DNA of 64,000 nucleotides from Pseudoneurospora amorphoporcata (Eukaryota; Ascomycota; Sordariomycetes; Sordariales; Sordariaceae). The stretch lies in contig MU859194.1 of assembly GCA_033297205.1 (NCBI GenBank), positions 1-64,000 on the forward strand, read 5' to 3'. Positions 53,801 through 63,698 of the stretch are shown piece by piece. Numbering within the stretch: position 1 is the stretch's first letter; every line of letters begins with the position of its first letter. The notes under the pieces were generated by a model. It saw only the letters and a program-made list of their open reading frames with translations. It did not search any database and had not been told where the DNA came from. Both the position numbers and the translations under genes were made by a program.

Positions 53801-54528
53801 CGATATCCACCTCGGCCCCGTTCTCGATCTCGACTTTGCACTCTCGTACCCGCTCGGACATATCCATCTCTCACACCCGCACCGCATCCGCGGCCCGCAC
53901 CAACAATTACCCGCATCGCATTTGCATTTGCTTGGTCCAGGCAGTTGACTTGCAGGGTATCTACCTTACATTGTACACCATCTACGGGCATTAAACTCTT
54001 CTACAGATACCCTTGGCCTAGCCCGAGCCTTATACCCATCCACCATCCAACCATACCTTAGCCGTCACCGCTCATCGACACCCCCATTCCCCAAATCCAT
54101 CCTTGCTTTTCCTTCCTTTTGATTCATTACACACACAGAAAAGCGACGAAACGGTTTCTCGGGGTGTGCGCAACCAACCACCACCACCTACTTCAATCCA
54201 CTCAGGGACACAAGGACGGACCCAGGACTCTAAAGGCAGCCGTTTCCGGACATCCATCACCCTTCGCCCTGAACTTCCCGCAATCTGATCAAGGACCGGA
54301 AACGAAAGCAACAATACATCGATCGCATTTGCAATCTACCTACAACTATCAGATCAGCACTAGCACACTCGACCTTCCTTCTGACGGACCCGCGTCGACG
54401 ACAATCCAAGGGGGAAAGAACGTGCCGTCTCTCCATTCAGCTCCGAACCACCAAACAAAACAATTGCCTACACGCATACGTACCATCGCATCGAAATCGG
54501 CATCATTATTTCTCGACAGACCTACACA
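50885..54528. other. Gene-poor 3.6-kb stretch
   Basis: I see no protein-coding gene. Frames are short and without recognisable domains. Base composition is ordinary with CpG retained, so it does not look like a repeat degraded by repeat-induced point mutation. The last few hundred bases (from about 54060) are A/C-rich, as expected for the long leader of the following gene. A non-coding transcript is possible but unsupported. Confidence 0.4.
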
Positions 54529-55580
54529 ATGGCCGACACAACCGATTCAAAAGATTTTGGTAAACGCCCAGAAACCGACGACAATGCCCTCCAACCACAA
54601 TCAGCGACACCAGCGACAACAGGCGACGTAGTCCAGATGGAAAATGTCAACAACAATAACCAGCCAGACCCAGACGCCGCCCCATCATCAACAACAACAC
54701 AATCCCAGCACAAGGGAGCCCAAGAAGAACCACCAATACCCACCACAGCCACCGGCGCCAACAACAACCACATGCCCAACATGCCCATCTCATCACAAGA
54801 CGTCATGTCCGAAACCGACCCCGTAGCGCCAGCATCTCTTATCGTCCAACCCGATACCGACTCGATATCACAAGCATCCCAACAGTCGGCATCATGTCCT
54901 ACCAGTGCTAACACCACGGAAGCACCAGTCTGCAACATCACCCTCCTTTTGCCGACAGGCGCCCGACACCCCTACAAGATCGACGACAAATACTTGTCCA
55001 AAAGGGGCGTCGAGATCCCTGAGACGGTACAGCAAACAGGACAGCCGGATCCGTTTAGCATCTCGGTGTATAAACTGAAGGAGCTGATACTGAGGGAGTG
55101 GAGGGAGGAGTGGGAAGGGAAGCCGGCTAGTCCGACTAGTATTCGCTTGATCCACTTTGGGAAGTTGTTGGACGATAAGGAGAGTTTGAAGAGTGAGTTT
55201 TACCCATTCCTTTTTGATGATGGTTAGGGATGGATCGACGGGTGGGAGACGGGGAATGGCGGGTGATGGTGTTGGAAGCGGATCTTGGAGAACAAGAGGA
55301 GGGGAAGGGGGCGGAGTTGCTTGGCAGGTGATTTGGCGATATGATGGCCTCTGAGAAAAAACTGGAAAGAATTGCGAATGATATGCTAACAACACCCCGC
55401 CCCCCAAAAAAAACAGAATACCGCTTCTCCCCCGACACCCCCAACGTCGTCCACATGTCCGTCCGACCAGCCGAGATGATGGAAGAAGACGGCGAGGGTG
55501 CCAAAGGCGGCAAGAGCGGCGCAAGCGGGCGAGAAGGATCGAGGAGGGAAGGGGGCAGTGGGTGTTGTGTTATTCTATGA
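54529..55580 (+). CDS. Membrane-anchored ubiquitin-fold (MUB-like) protein with CAAX box
   Basis: Two exons, 54529-55192 and 55417-55580, with a 224-bp intron (GTGAGT donor, TGCTAAC branch, AACAG acceptor), giving 275 residues. The first 125 residues are Gln/Asn/Thr/Pro-rich and disordered. A ubiquitin-like domain follows (about 130-245): CNITLLLPTGARHPYKID, SVYKLKELILREWREEW, IRLIHFGKLLDDKESL and, across the junction, YRFSPDTPNVVHMSVRP. The tail is Gly/Ser/Arg-rich and ends in CCVIL. The last four residues form a CAAX box with final Leu, so geranylgeranylation is expected; the preceding Cys could be palmitoylated (inference). Plant and fungal MUBs tether E2 enzymes to membranes (established for plants). 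There is no C-terminal diglycine, so it is not conjugated like ubiquitin. Confidence 0.87.
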
Positions 55581-56090
55581 GCAACCCGCCCGCTCTTCCT
55601 TCCTTGCTTTTTGGGTCTTGGGCCTTTGCCGCTTCGCTGCTTCGGATCGATCGCCTTGTTTAAAATTTAAAATCACCACCGGCAGTGCCCGATTGGGTCA
55701 GAGTTGATACCGATTACCATACGGATTCAACGAGTAGTAGGTAGTACCGATAAATCTTTCGGTCGGTCAGAACTGAAACAGCGGGATCCTGGGACAGCTA
55801 TTCTACAACTCCGGCGAACGAATGAGTCTTGGGTCAGTCCCCTTCGAGGTGAAGCGACAAGATAGATCCGGAACTGGCCGGCCGGCCGACGGGATGTCTT
55901 AGGTTGCTTCCCGTCCCAGCTGGATTGGATCGATCCCTTATCCGGTACCCAGCCAGCCAGCCAGCCAGCGTACGCCCTGAATGGGATGGGATGGGATGGG
56001 ATGGGAACGAGCTATCCTACCCACAAGCACAGAGAATATTTACATGTTATTTTTTTGCATTTCAGGAAAAACAGGCCGGTTGGCGGCCGT

Positions 56091-56092
<2 letters not shown>

Positions 56093-56144
<52 letters not shown>
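56093..56144. repeat. Poly-T homopolymer, 52 bases
   Basis: Uninterrupted T run; together with the 34-base run at 56471-56504 it brackets a pyrimidine-rich segment. Confidence 0.9.
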
Positions 56145-56145
<1 letters not shown>

Positions 56146-56466
56146 GTGAAAAGGAAAGCTGTCTTGGGTATTTTCATGTATTTCATGTATCCTTTTGGTC
56201 CGCGGAGTCTTGCTTTTTCTTCTTACCTTTTCGCTCTACTACCACTGGATATACTATTGTTGTTGTTGTTGTTGTTCGTCGTCGTCGTGTTTTCCCTTTT
56301 TCTTCCTCACTCACAGCGGGCGGGCGGTCTGCTGTGCTTGCGGGGCTGGCTGTACGCACGTACTGGGAATGGCGTCTCTTGTCTTGTCTTTCGTACTACT
56401 ACCAGTACTACTACTAACATGTTCTGCTTGTATGCATGCATGCATGCAACGCTCCTTTTTTTTCGT

Positions 56467-56505
<39 letters not shown>

Positions 56506-57097
56506 TTTATGTATGTACGTATGTGTGCGTGCATGCCAGGCAGGAGGGAGTTATTGCCCGTTGCAGCTGAAGTTGTTGTTGTTGTTGATGTTGTTTTGTG
56601 CTTGTATATCGAAGCGGTGGGAGATAGTTGGTTGGGAAGTACCTACCTTAGCTATTTGCGAGAATGGTGTGAATACTTGGCCCAGTTGGGGGGGGAGGAG
56701 GTCCTCCTGGGCATGGCGCGTGGATACGGATGACTGACGCCCCGAGAGATGAGTACGGTTGGTCATGTACATATTACGAGTTTATCAGGCGTTTGGGGAA
56801 ATATCGAGTGATGAGACATGTCCTTTTGATGTTTGCTATATTGATCCATTATGTGCCCGTAGCAAACCTTGTAAGCTTGGGAAGTAAGTAACTGATGAAG
56901 CTCTCTGACCCAGAGGCATCGATCGTCGTCCAGAACGGTCCATCGGCTAAACATGCAAGACGTGGAAAACGCGTGGGAGCTGATGTCTAGTCGTGTCATA
57001 TTGCCTTCTCGAGTTCGGTTGTCTTCCACCTCTAGCATAGCAGGCCGTGGTCATAACCATTCAACCCACACCCTCCTCCAACAACATGATCTTCATG

Positions 57098-57151
57098 TCC
57101 TCGGTCCTCAGTCCTCAGTCCTCAGTCCTCAGTCCTCAGCCCTCAGCCCTT
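57098..57151. repeat. Heptamer tandem array (TCCTCAG)
   Basis: Six to seven near-perfect copies of a seven-base unit immediately 3' of the UMP1 gene. Confidence 0.8.
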
Positions 57152-57178
57152 AGTCACAGTCATAGACCCAACTGAAGC

Positions 57179-57879
57179 CTAAGCCGAAATCCTCAACTTC
57201 CTCTCCATCTCCTCCTGCACAGAAACCTCCACCCTCGAGTCCTCGCCCGTATAAACGTCCTCCCAAGTGATATCCCCATCCCTACCCAGCAGTATCTCCT
57301 CATGCACATTTCCCATACCGCCCAATCCAGCAGCACCCAGGCCACCACCGAGCGCCAGAGGCTTCCACTCCCCGTCCCGAACAATCTTCAGCTCCATCTG
57401 GCGACGGATAGGCTCCGCCATGCCGAAAGTGCGACGGAGAGTCTCCATGCGCAACGCCTCGCGCGTGGCTTCCCATTGCTTGAGGCGCGATTCGAGAGGG
57501 TGCGAGGAGATGGGGAGTGCTGATGCGGTTGCGGTTGCGGAAGCAGAAGAGGAGGAGACGGTGTCGAGAGGGTTGGGGGCGAGGCGCGAGCGGAGGGTGT
57601 CGTGCAGGCCGGGAGCGGAGGGGGCGGCGATGGAGCGCAGGTGGGTGAAGGTTTGGGGGTGGGAGTCGGTGGGGATGATGCGGAGGGACTGTTGATTGGG
57701 GGAGGGGGTGTTAGTATGGCTTGTCGGTTTAGAAGGATGGAAGCTGGAAAGGGAGTGGGAAGCTCTGGGTTAGGCGGAGAGGTGAGGCGACTGGGGATGT
57801 TGTGATGTTGTGATGTTGTGATGATGCTGTGCTATTGCTGGAGGGGGCGGTAGGTAGGTAGGTGGTGTTAGCTTACCAT
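57179..57879 (-). CDS. ump1: Proteasome maturation factor UMP1
   Basis: The coding sequence starts with an ATG at 57879-57877 that is followed at once by a GTAAGC donor. A 188-bp intron ends in CAACAG at 57689, and exon 2 (57688-57179) continues as SLRIIPTDSHP, giving 170 residues in total. Conserved Ump1 features are HPLESRLKQWEATREALRMETLRRTFGMAEPIRRQMELKIV (read in two blocks) and a C-terminal region with NVHEEILLGRDGDITWEDVYTGED. Ump1 is a chaperone inside half-proteasomes that is the first substrate degraded when the 20S particle matures (established). An inserted Ser/Ala/Thr-rich loop at 57510-57570 makes the protein longer than the yeast one. The alternative of an internal start at a downstream Met would lose the conserved N-terminal part. 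Confidence 0.87.
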
Positions 57880-58435
57880 CTTGACGGTTTGTTGCTGCTT
57901 GAGCGAGGCGGCGGTGTTGATTACGTATTGTTTGTTGTTTCGAGAAGGGTTAAAAGTTGTTTCGTTGCGCGAACTGGTTTGATATCTCGAGCGCTCGATT
58001 TGCTTTGGGTATCGCAGGGAATTATCGTTTGCAAGTTGCTTAAAGTTTGGCGCTTTGAAGTTGTTGAGTTGAGGCTGGAATGAGGAATGGAAGATGGAAG
58101 TGGAAGTGGAAGCTCACTGCAAGTCAAGGCTCCAAGCAGCTTCCGCGTTCACTGCCCGCTGCCCGCTGTTGTCACTGGGCGGCGGCGACGGGAGGTACGT
58201 ACCTACCTGACCCCAGACGCTAGCGGAGTGGGTGTCTGCCAGTGGAGGCTCCCCGGTATCACTTGTCACTGTCATTACACGACAATACCATATTTAGGTA
58301 TGTAATTACCTCCGAAGCCGCTATCAACCTCGACGTCAACGATGGAGACACTCGCTCACTTGGACCTTTTTGACTTTATAACTGACATGTCCGGAACATC
58401 CAAGTTCTAACCCTCCCCAAAATATATCTCACAAA
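57880..58435. other. Divergent promoter of UMP1 and the ABC-ATPase gene
   Basis: A 556-bp stretch between two ATGs read outward. No coding sequence; I did not find a convincing proteasome-gene control element. Confidence 0.45.
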
Positions 58436-60511
58436 ATGCGTTTCCCACCGCCCCGGACTGCCCGTCCCCCCATAATACGCATAACCAACGGCACCTTCTA
58501 CCGCCACCAACCTTCGTCTCACCCATCTCACGGTCATCCCAACCCTCCTTTATTCAGCAACCTCACCCTCACCCTCCCCTCCCACCCCTCCACTCCTCAC
58601 AACTGGGCCATCCTCGGCCCCTCTCAGTCCGGCAAGACCACCTTCCTCCAGCTCTTGCGGGGCCAACATCTCTGCTTCCCGCCCACCGCGCGTTCCTTTC
58701 CCTACCTTTCTACCGAAGACGTAGCCCCCAGGCTGAGAGGAAACCCCTTCAAAGCGATCCAATATGTCGGATTCGATGCCACTTCCACTTCGGGAGGGCT
58801 AGGTGCTGCCGCTTCCAGTTACATCTCTGCTCGATACGAAAGTCACAGGGAACAAACGGATTTTTCGGTTCGGGATTGGCTGTTGGGGAACACCGAGTTG
58901 AATCCCACGCATATGCCTGGGGAGTACAAGGTTGATGAGAAGCTGTTTGAACGGGTGGTGGTTGATCTCAGGTTGGACACCTTGCTGGACCTCCCCGTGT
59001 CTTTCCTCTCCAACGGACAGGGCCGCAGAGCGAGAATCGCCAGAGCACTGTTCACGGACCCGGAGGTCTTGTTACTGGATGAGCCCTTTATGGGATTAGA
59101 CCCTGCTACTGTCGCCGGACTAAGTCCGCTGTTGGAAAGTCTGGCGGAGAAGAAGAGTCCTAGATTGATACTGGCTGCTAGACCGCAAGATCCGTTGCCG
59201 GAGTGGATCACGCACTTGGTTTATCTAAGGACAGATAGCCAGGTGGGCGCCATGGGCGAGCGGGGCACAGTTTTAGATGGACTGAGGGCTTATGTGAGGG
59301 GGGTATGGAAGGGCGGGCTGTCGGAAGACGAAACCATGCCCGTTCATGCTCTCATCGACATCGGCCGGACCCTTACCAAAGACGGGATAAAGGGAGAGGG
59401 ACTCGCCGGCGAGTTAACACACTCGCCAACTAACCAAGCACCCATCATCGATGCGTCCACCACCCCAGAACACCAAGGCGAGCCCCTAGTCGAAATGTCC
59501 GGCGTCACAGTCCGCTACGGCACCAAAACCGTTCTCGGCAACTGGTCCTCGGGCCTCCACTGGACCGTCCGCCGCGGTTCCCGATGGGGTGTCTTCGGCC
59601 CCAACGGTTCCGGAAAAACCACCATCGTGTCTTTACTCTGCTCCGACCATCCACAGACTTACTCCCTCCCCATCAAACTCTTTGGGCGGTCCCGCCTGCC
59701 GGAACCCGGGTCAGGTCAACGCCCGCTAACCTTCTGGGACATCCAATCGCGCGTGGGGCATTCAAGCCCGGAAATACACCAGCACATGCCCCGCCGGTTG
59801 ACGGTGAGGGCAGTGTTGGAGTCGGCGTGGGCTGATACTTTTTCTTCGGTGCCCAAGTTGACGCCTGAAGCTAAAGAAAAGGTCGACGCTACCTTGTCGT
59901 GGTTCGCGCACGAGTTGAATCCTGCGTTTGCCAACAAACGGTCGCAGCAGCATACTACACCCGATGAACTTGAGGAGGAGGAAGAAGAGGGGCTCAAGTG
60001 GGCAAAAGATTACCAATTCGGCGAGTTACCCTTTTCTTCTCAACGGCTGTTACTCTTTTTGAGAGCTATTGTCAAGAACCCTGACATAGTGGTTCTAGAC
60101 GAGGCGTTTAGCGGCATGGATGATGCGGTTAGGGATAAATGCATGTTATTCCTTATTCACGGGGAAGCTAAGACGTTCGCTTCTTCTTCTTCCACCAGCA
60201 ACAGCACCAGCACTCGCGTCTCAGGCACCAGCCCTACCCCTTCTTTGACCAAGGGTAACGGGCTGGCAGTCGCCCCCCTGGAGGTGGTAGATAGCCCACA
60301 AGCCAAGCGAGGAAAAGTCAAAGTCAACGGGTTGACGGACCAGCAAGCCTTGATTTGTATTTCTCACATAAAAGAGGAGGTTCCCGATTGCGTACGGGAG
60401 TGGGTGTGTTTGCCCGAGGCGAGCAGCGGGGAGGAGGCCAGGTTCGGGAGGTTGGATGGGCCGTTGAGGGTTAGTGCGGGAAGGTGGGATCGGATTTGGG
60501 GAACCGGTTGA
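58436..60511 (+). CDS. Soluble ABC-type ATPase with two nucleotide-binding domains (YDR061W-like)
   Basis: A single exon of 691 residues from ATG 58436. There are two ABC ATPase domains and no transmembrane segments. Domain 1 has Walker A GPSQSGKTT (about residues 62-70), a signature-like LSNGQGRRARIARAL, and Walker B VLLLDEPFMGLD. Domain 2 has Walker A GPNGSGKTT (about 390-398), a degraded signature (LPFSSQRLLLFLRAI) and Walker B IVVLDEAFSGMD; its last His switch region (LICISHIKEEVP) is present. The layout resembles the fungal YDR061W-type proteins related to bacterial ModF-like ATPases. Their role is not well defined, so I give none. An acidic insert (EEEEEE) and a Ser/Thr-rich linker lie in domain 2. 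The long gap between Walker A and the signature in domain 2 is unusual for a transporter. Confidence 0.85.
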   Translation: MRFPPPRTARPPIIRITNGTFYRHQPSSHPSHGHPNPPLFSNLTLTLPSHPSTPHNWAILGPSQSGKTTFLQLLRGQHLCFPPTARSFPYLSTEDVAPRLRGNPFKAIQYVGFDATSTSGGLGAAASSYISARYESHREQTDFSVRDWLLGNTELNPTHMPGEYKVDEKLFERVVVDLRLDTLLDLPVSFLSNGQGRRARIARALFTDPEVLLLDEPFMGLDPATVAGLSPLLESLAEKKSPRLILAARPQDPLPEWITHLVYLRTDSQVGAMGERGTVLDGLRAYVRGVWKGGLSEDETMPVHALIDIGRTLTKDGIKGEGLAGELTHSPTNQAPIIDASTTPEHQGEPLVEMSGVTVRYGTKTVLGNWSSGLHWTVRRGSRWGVFGPNGSGKTTIVSLLCSDHPQTYSLPIKLFGRSRLPEPGSGQRPLTFWDIQSRVGHSSPEIHQHMPRRLTVRAVLESAWADTFSSVPKLTPEAKEKVDATLSWFAHELNPAFANKRSQQHTTPDELEEEEEEGLKWAKDYQFGELPFSSQRLLLFLRAIVKNPDIVVLDEAFSGMDDAVRDKCMLFLIHGEAKTFASSSSTSNSTSTRVSGTSPTPSLTKGNGLAVAPLEVVDSPQAKRGKVKVNGLTDQQALICISHIKEEVPDCVREWVCLPEASSGEEARFGRLDGPLRVSAGRWDRIWGTG

Positions 60512-62113
60512 TGGGAGTTGATTGGGATTATATGGTAGAGGAGGGGGTAGAGAAAATAGACATCAATACCCAAGGTAGCTAGTTATGTACAGAAAGAAAG
60601 CATTACGTAGAGATCTTTCTCAGTTATGTAGGTATGTGGTGAGCAGGATGATAATGAGTGGATAAAAGGGTATGTATTCTACTGCATATACAATAAAGCC
60701 CTGATAGAGATATGTTCGAGTAATAGCAGTTTTCTCTTCACTACCTACCTATCTCGCGAGACTTTCCACCTGTAATCCGTTATCGGGTACTTTTTAAGCC
60801 TCCATATACTTTCTTCTGTCATAACAACGGGTATCTCAACTTTAGTTATTAGTTCTATATCATCCTCGAGTTGTGTGCAACAACCCCGTTCCTTATACCA
60901 GGGCGTTTTTGTTCCCGTTATCATTACGTCTTCCACATTAACATGGACATCCACCTCTTCTCTTCCTCTTTTCTCTTCCCCTGTTTCCCTACCTACCCTC
61001 ACCAACCAACCCCCCTACCCTTGTGTTTTTTTGTGGCTTTTAATCCCTGAACTAGACCACCCCCAAAAGAAACCGTACATACATACAGATACATATTCAC
61101 AAGCGAAGACAAGCCTCGGCCGGACAGGCTGAGGAATGCCGCCGTCAACATGCCGGCGCCACACTGGTTGACTGGTAAGGAAAATTGTGCAAGGTACTAG
61201 CAAATCGCAAATGGTACTCGTTTGGGAAATAACTGGGAATACCAAACAAACGGAAAGCTTTAAACTCTTCAATGTGACCTCAACCTCCCGAACCGCCGCT
61301 GCCTAAACCGAGTCTTGTAGTGCAGAGTATGGAGCGTAGGTAGGTAGCAAGGTAGCGCTGACAAGAGAAAGGATGGATGGTTGTTGACTTGTTGTTACCC
61401 CTGAGCTTGTGTCTGTTGACCGTAGATGATCTGTGCCAGAGGGCCTCGAGGGTTGCTGTTAAACGGATGATGTAGCATTTTTTTTTCATAACGTTCTCTG
61501 TCTGTGAACATCCTAGCCTCTACCCATATCAAAGGCCCATGTTCGAGTGGTTACAAGGAAGGGGTGTTTCCCTGACGAGGGAGTTTCTCACAGAGACTGT
61601 TTGTACCAAGCTAACAATCTTACCGGGGTCGAGACTACACAGTATGCTCCGAGGTGTTTGTGTAATTGTCAGAACCTTGATCAGAGTTCCGAGTTGTCTC
61701 CCGCCTTCCCTTGCCCATCGTATCCCCAGGAAGCCTTGTCGAGTAAGGTTCTTGCTAGTTCTTGTGTTGCATTGGGGCACTGACCAGTAGGCATGCCATG
61801 TATACCGTAGAAACTTCAGGTACTCTTTGCTCCTCACCCCCTTTCCGTGGCTCATATTCAGGTAATCCCCTCCGTGGTCCTCCTCGGATCCTGCTTGGGT
61901 CGCTCGTGATATCGCCGAGTTCAACAGTATTTCATATGGCCAGTTTCGCCGAGCTATGGTCCATCTGTTGCGTGCCGTCGGCCGAGGCATCATAATAGTC
62001 CTTGGTTCTACCGTATCAATTGTTGGCAAAATGTGTACATCGGGTGTGTATAGTAACAGCGAGGTTCAAACGTAATCTCCCCGTCGAATATTGTTGACTA
62101 AAACCGAGGTAAT
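60512..62113. other. Convergent intergenic region between the ABC-ATPase gene and EMC4
   Basis: About 1.6 kb. One minus-strand frame from an ATG near 61993 to 61529 (about 154 residues) has no recognisable domain. I do not call it a gene. Otherwise 3' untranslated-type sequence. Confidence 0.4.
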
Positions 62114-62817
62114 CTATAACGACAACGCTGGAATGGCATGTTCCAACGGTTCCCTGCGCACTTCCCACGCAAGCCAGTCGGATCTTGTTGTCCTGTAATT
62201 CAGCACGTTAGCATGCATTCACCAGCTGAGTTCTTCCCTTTACACAATCTCCCCAGCCAGCCAGGATAACTCACGGTAGCAGCCCCATACTATTAATCTT
62301 CCACACACCCACCGCCAACGCCAACACCTGCATAAGCACGTACGCCGCCTTGACCTGCAAGATGGATGCCCGGTTGCTGTCCGTCTCGAACCTCTCGAAA
62401 GCCTGGTTGGTCGACAACAGTCCTATGATGGGGTTCTTGAAGGCCATAAACACCATCATGATGCTGAAGATCTGGAGCGAGTTGCCCGACATGTACATCA
62501 TGATGAGGGTCATGGGCAGGTTCTTGGCGGGCGCGAGGGCGACTTCCCAGGCCTTTTTAAGCTTGAGATGGTCCATCTCTTCGGGCGAGGGTTGCTGGCG
62601 GCCGGCGGGGCGGGAGACATCTTTCTTCTGTTGGTGGGATATGTTAGCGAGACTGAGCTCTATTATGGATGGCAACGGGAGGTGGCTTGCTTGCCTTGGA
62701 CACGGCTTGCGACGAGTAGCCTGGGGGATCGGGGATGCTGGCCGGCTTGGACTTGTGAGGCGGTGGGTTGTTGAGGTCGGTTATCCATCTCGGGGAGGGG
62801 TCGTTGGGATGTGTCAT
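62114..62817 (-). CDS. emc4: ER membrane protein complex subunit 4 (EMC4)
   Basis: Three exons: 62817-62695, 62627-62275 and 62192-62114, giving 184 residues, the usual EMC4 size. The N terminus carries the PDPPGY motif. After junction 1 come KKDVSRP and the conserved LKLKKAWEVALAPAKNLPMT block. Two hydrophobic helices follow (MMYMSGNSLQIFSIMMVFMAF and VKAAYVLMQVLALAVGVW). The end, GLLPTTRSDWLAWE, is recovered only by splicing intron 2 (82 bp, GTGAGT to ATTACAG). EMC inserts tail-anchored and multi-pass proteins into the ER membrane (established). Intron 1 (67 bp) has a clear CTAAC branch and CAACAG acceptor, but its best donor is AAG|GCAAGC, a GC-AG intron. A GT donor 9 bases earlier (GTGTCC) also keeps frame but is a poor match and would drop VSK. 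Confidence 0.9.
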
Positions 62818-63698
62818 GGTGGGCGGTATGGATGCGTGGTAGGTAGAGTTGTGGTGATAGTAGTAAAGGAATGGGATGACAAGAGACACATAGAACGTGT
62901 ATGTGATGGAGTCCGTGCTAGGTTCTGTAGCTGTCCCTGATTGAGCCGCTTCCCCACGCTGGACGCTGAGTGGTGGGGACCGTGCGCTTGTTGATGATGC
63001 TACGGAGCTCCACTGAAGCGTGCCAGCCGTTCACTGGTAGAGGTCTAGTGGGCGTTTAGTGTTGACGGCGCCAAAGCGGCGAGTCGCAGGGTTCGCGATC
63101 GCTGACCAGGAGGTCACGGTGCCGTAATTAATTCGACGGTTCAGGGGACGCCCCAACCGGTGAACAGAGCAGTGAAGCGAACATTACCCGCCGAGTCCGC
63201 GACTTGAACCAAACATCATCTTTTGTTGTCCGGCTTGGGAGTTTTTGCGACTAGGAGGCCGTTTCATCCCATCAATAACCTACAGCAAAGTGGAGGGAGG
63301 GCAGTTTGCGCCGGACAGACCTACGCCGAGCATACCGAGACACCGACGACGACGGCGACTACGAACATTGCGATCCATCACGACGAGACGACGTCTGTTA
63401 CTCCAAAACTCGGGACCTCCGACACGGGCATCGGATATTTGAAGCGACTTGGAGACTGAAACAAAGAGGAGGACACGCAAAAGAAGGGTGCCTGTGACAC
63501 CCCATCGGCCGACTCGCGATATCGCAAACATATCCCTGGGTTCACCAAGAGGGCCTTTTTCTTGTCTACCACACCACCACTCCTTGCGCCCGCGCCGAGC
63601 TCGTTTGCCATTCGTCCATTCCGTCGCATCACAATCGCATCACCGGGTTTAGTAGTTGACGAGGTGGACGATAATACACACTACCACAAGCAGCCAAC
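62818..63698. other. Divergent promoter region of EMC4 and the adaptin gene
   Basis: An 881-bp stretch between two ATGs read outward; no coding sequence or RNA gene recognised. Confidence 0.45.

Larger units (their letters stand above)
55581..57178. other. Convergent intergenic region with long poly-T and simple repeats
   Basis: About 1.6 kb between the ubiquitin-fold gene and UMP1. It has CCAG units (55953-55971), GGGAT units (about 55981-56006), poly-T runs of 52 (56093-56144) and 34 (56471-56504), TGT/CGT triplets (56260-56290) and a TCCTCAG heptamer array (about 57098-57151). The pyrimidine-rich frames here are low-complexity and not genes. Confidence 0.6.

Noticed and set aside
55981..56733. 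250-codon Phe-rich open frame through the poly-T tracts
   Set aside because: Low-complexity translation of homopolymers, no conserved protein features.
61529..62029. 166-codon minus-strand open frame between the ABC-ATPase gene and EMC4
   Set aside because: The first codon is TTG, the internal ATG gives an unrecognised protein of about 154 residues, and no splice or promoter support was seen; kept only as a note in the intergenic entry.
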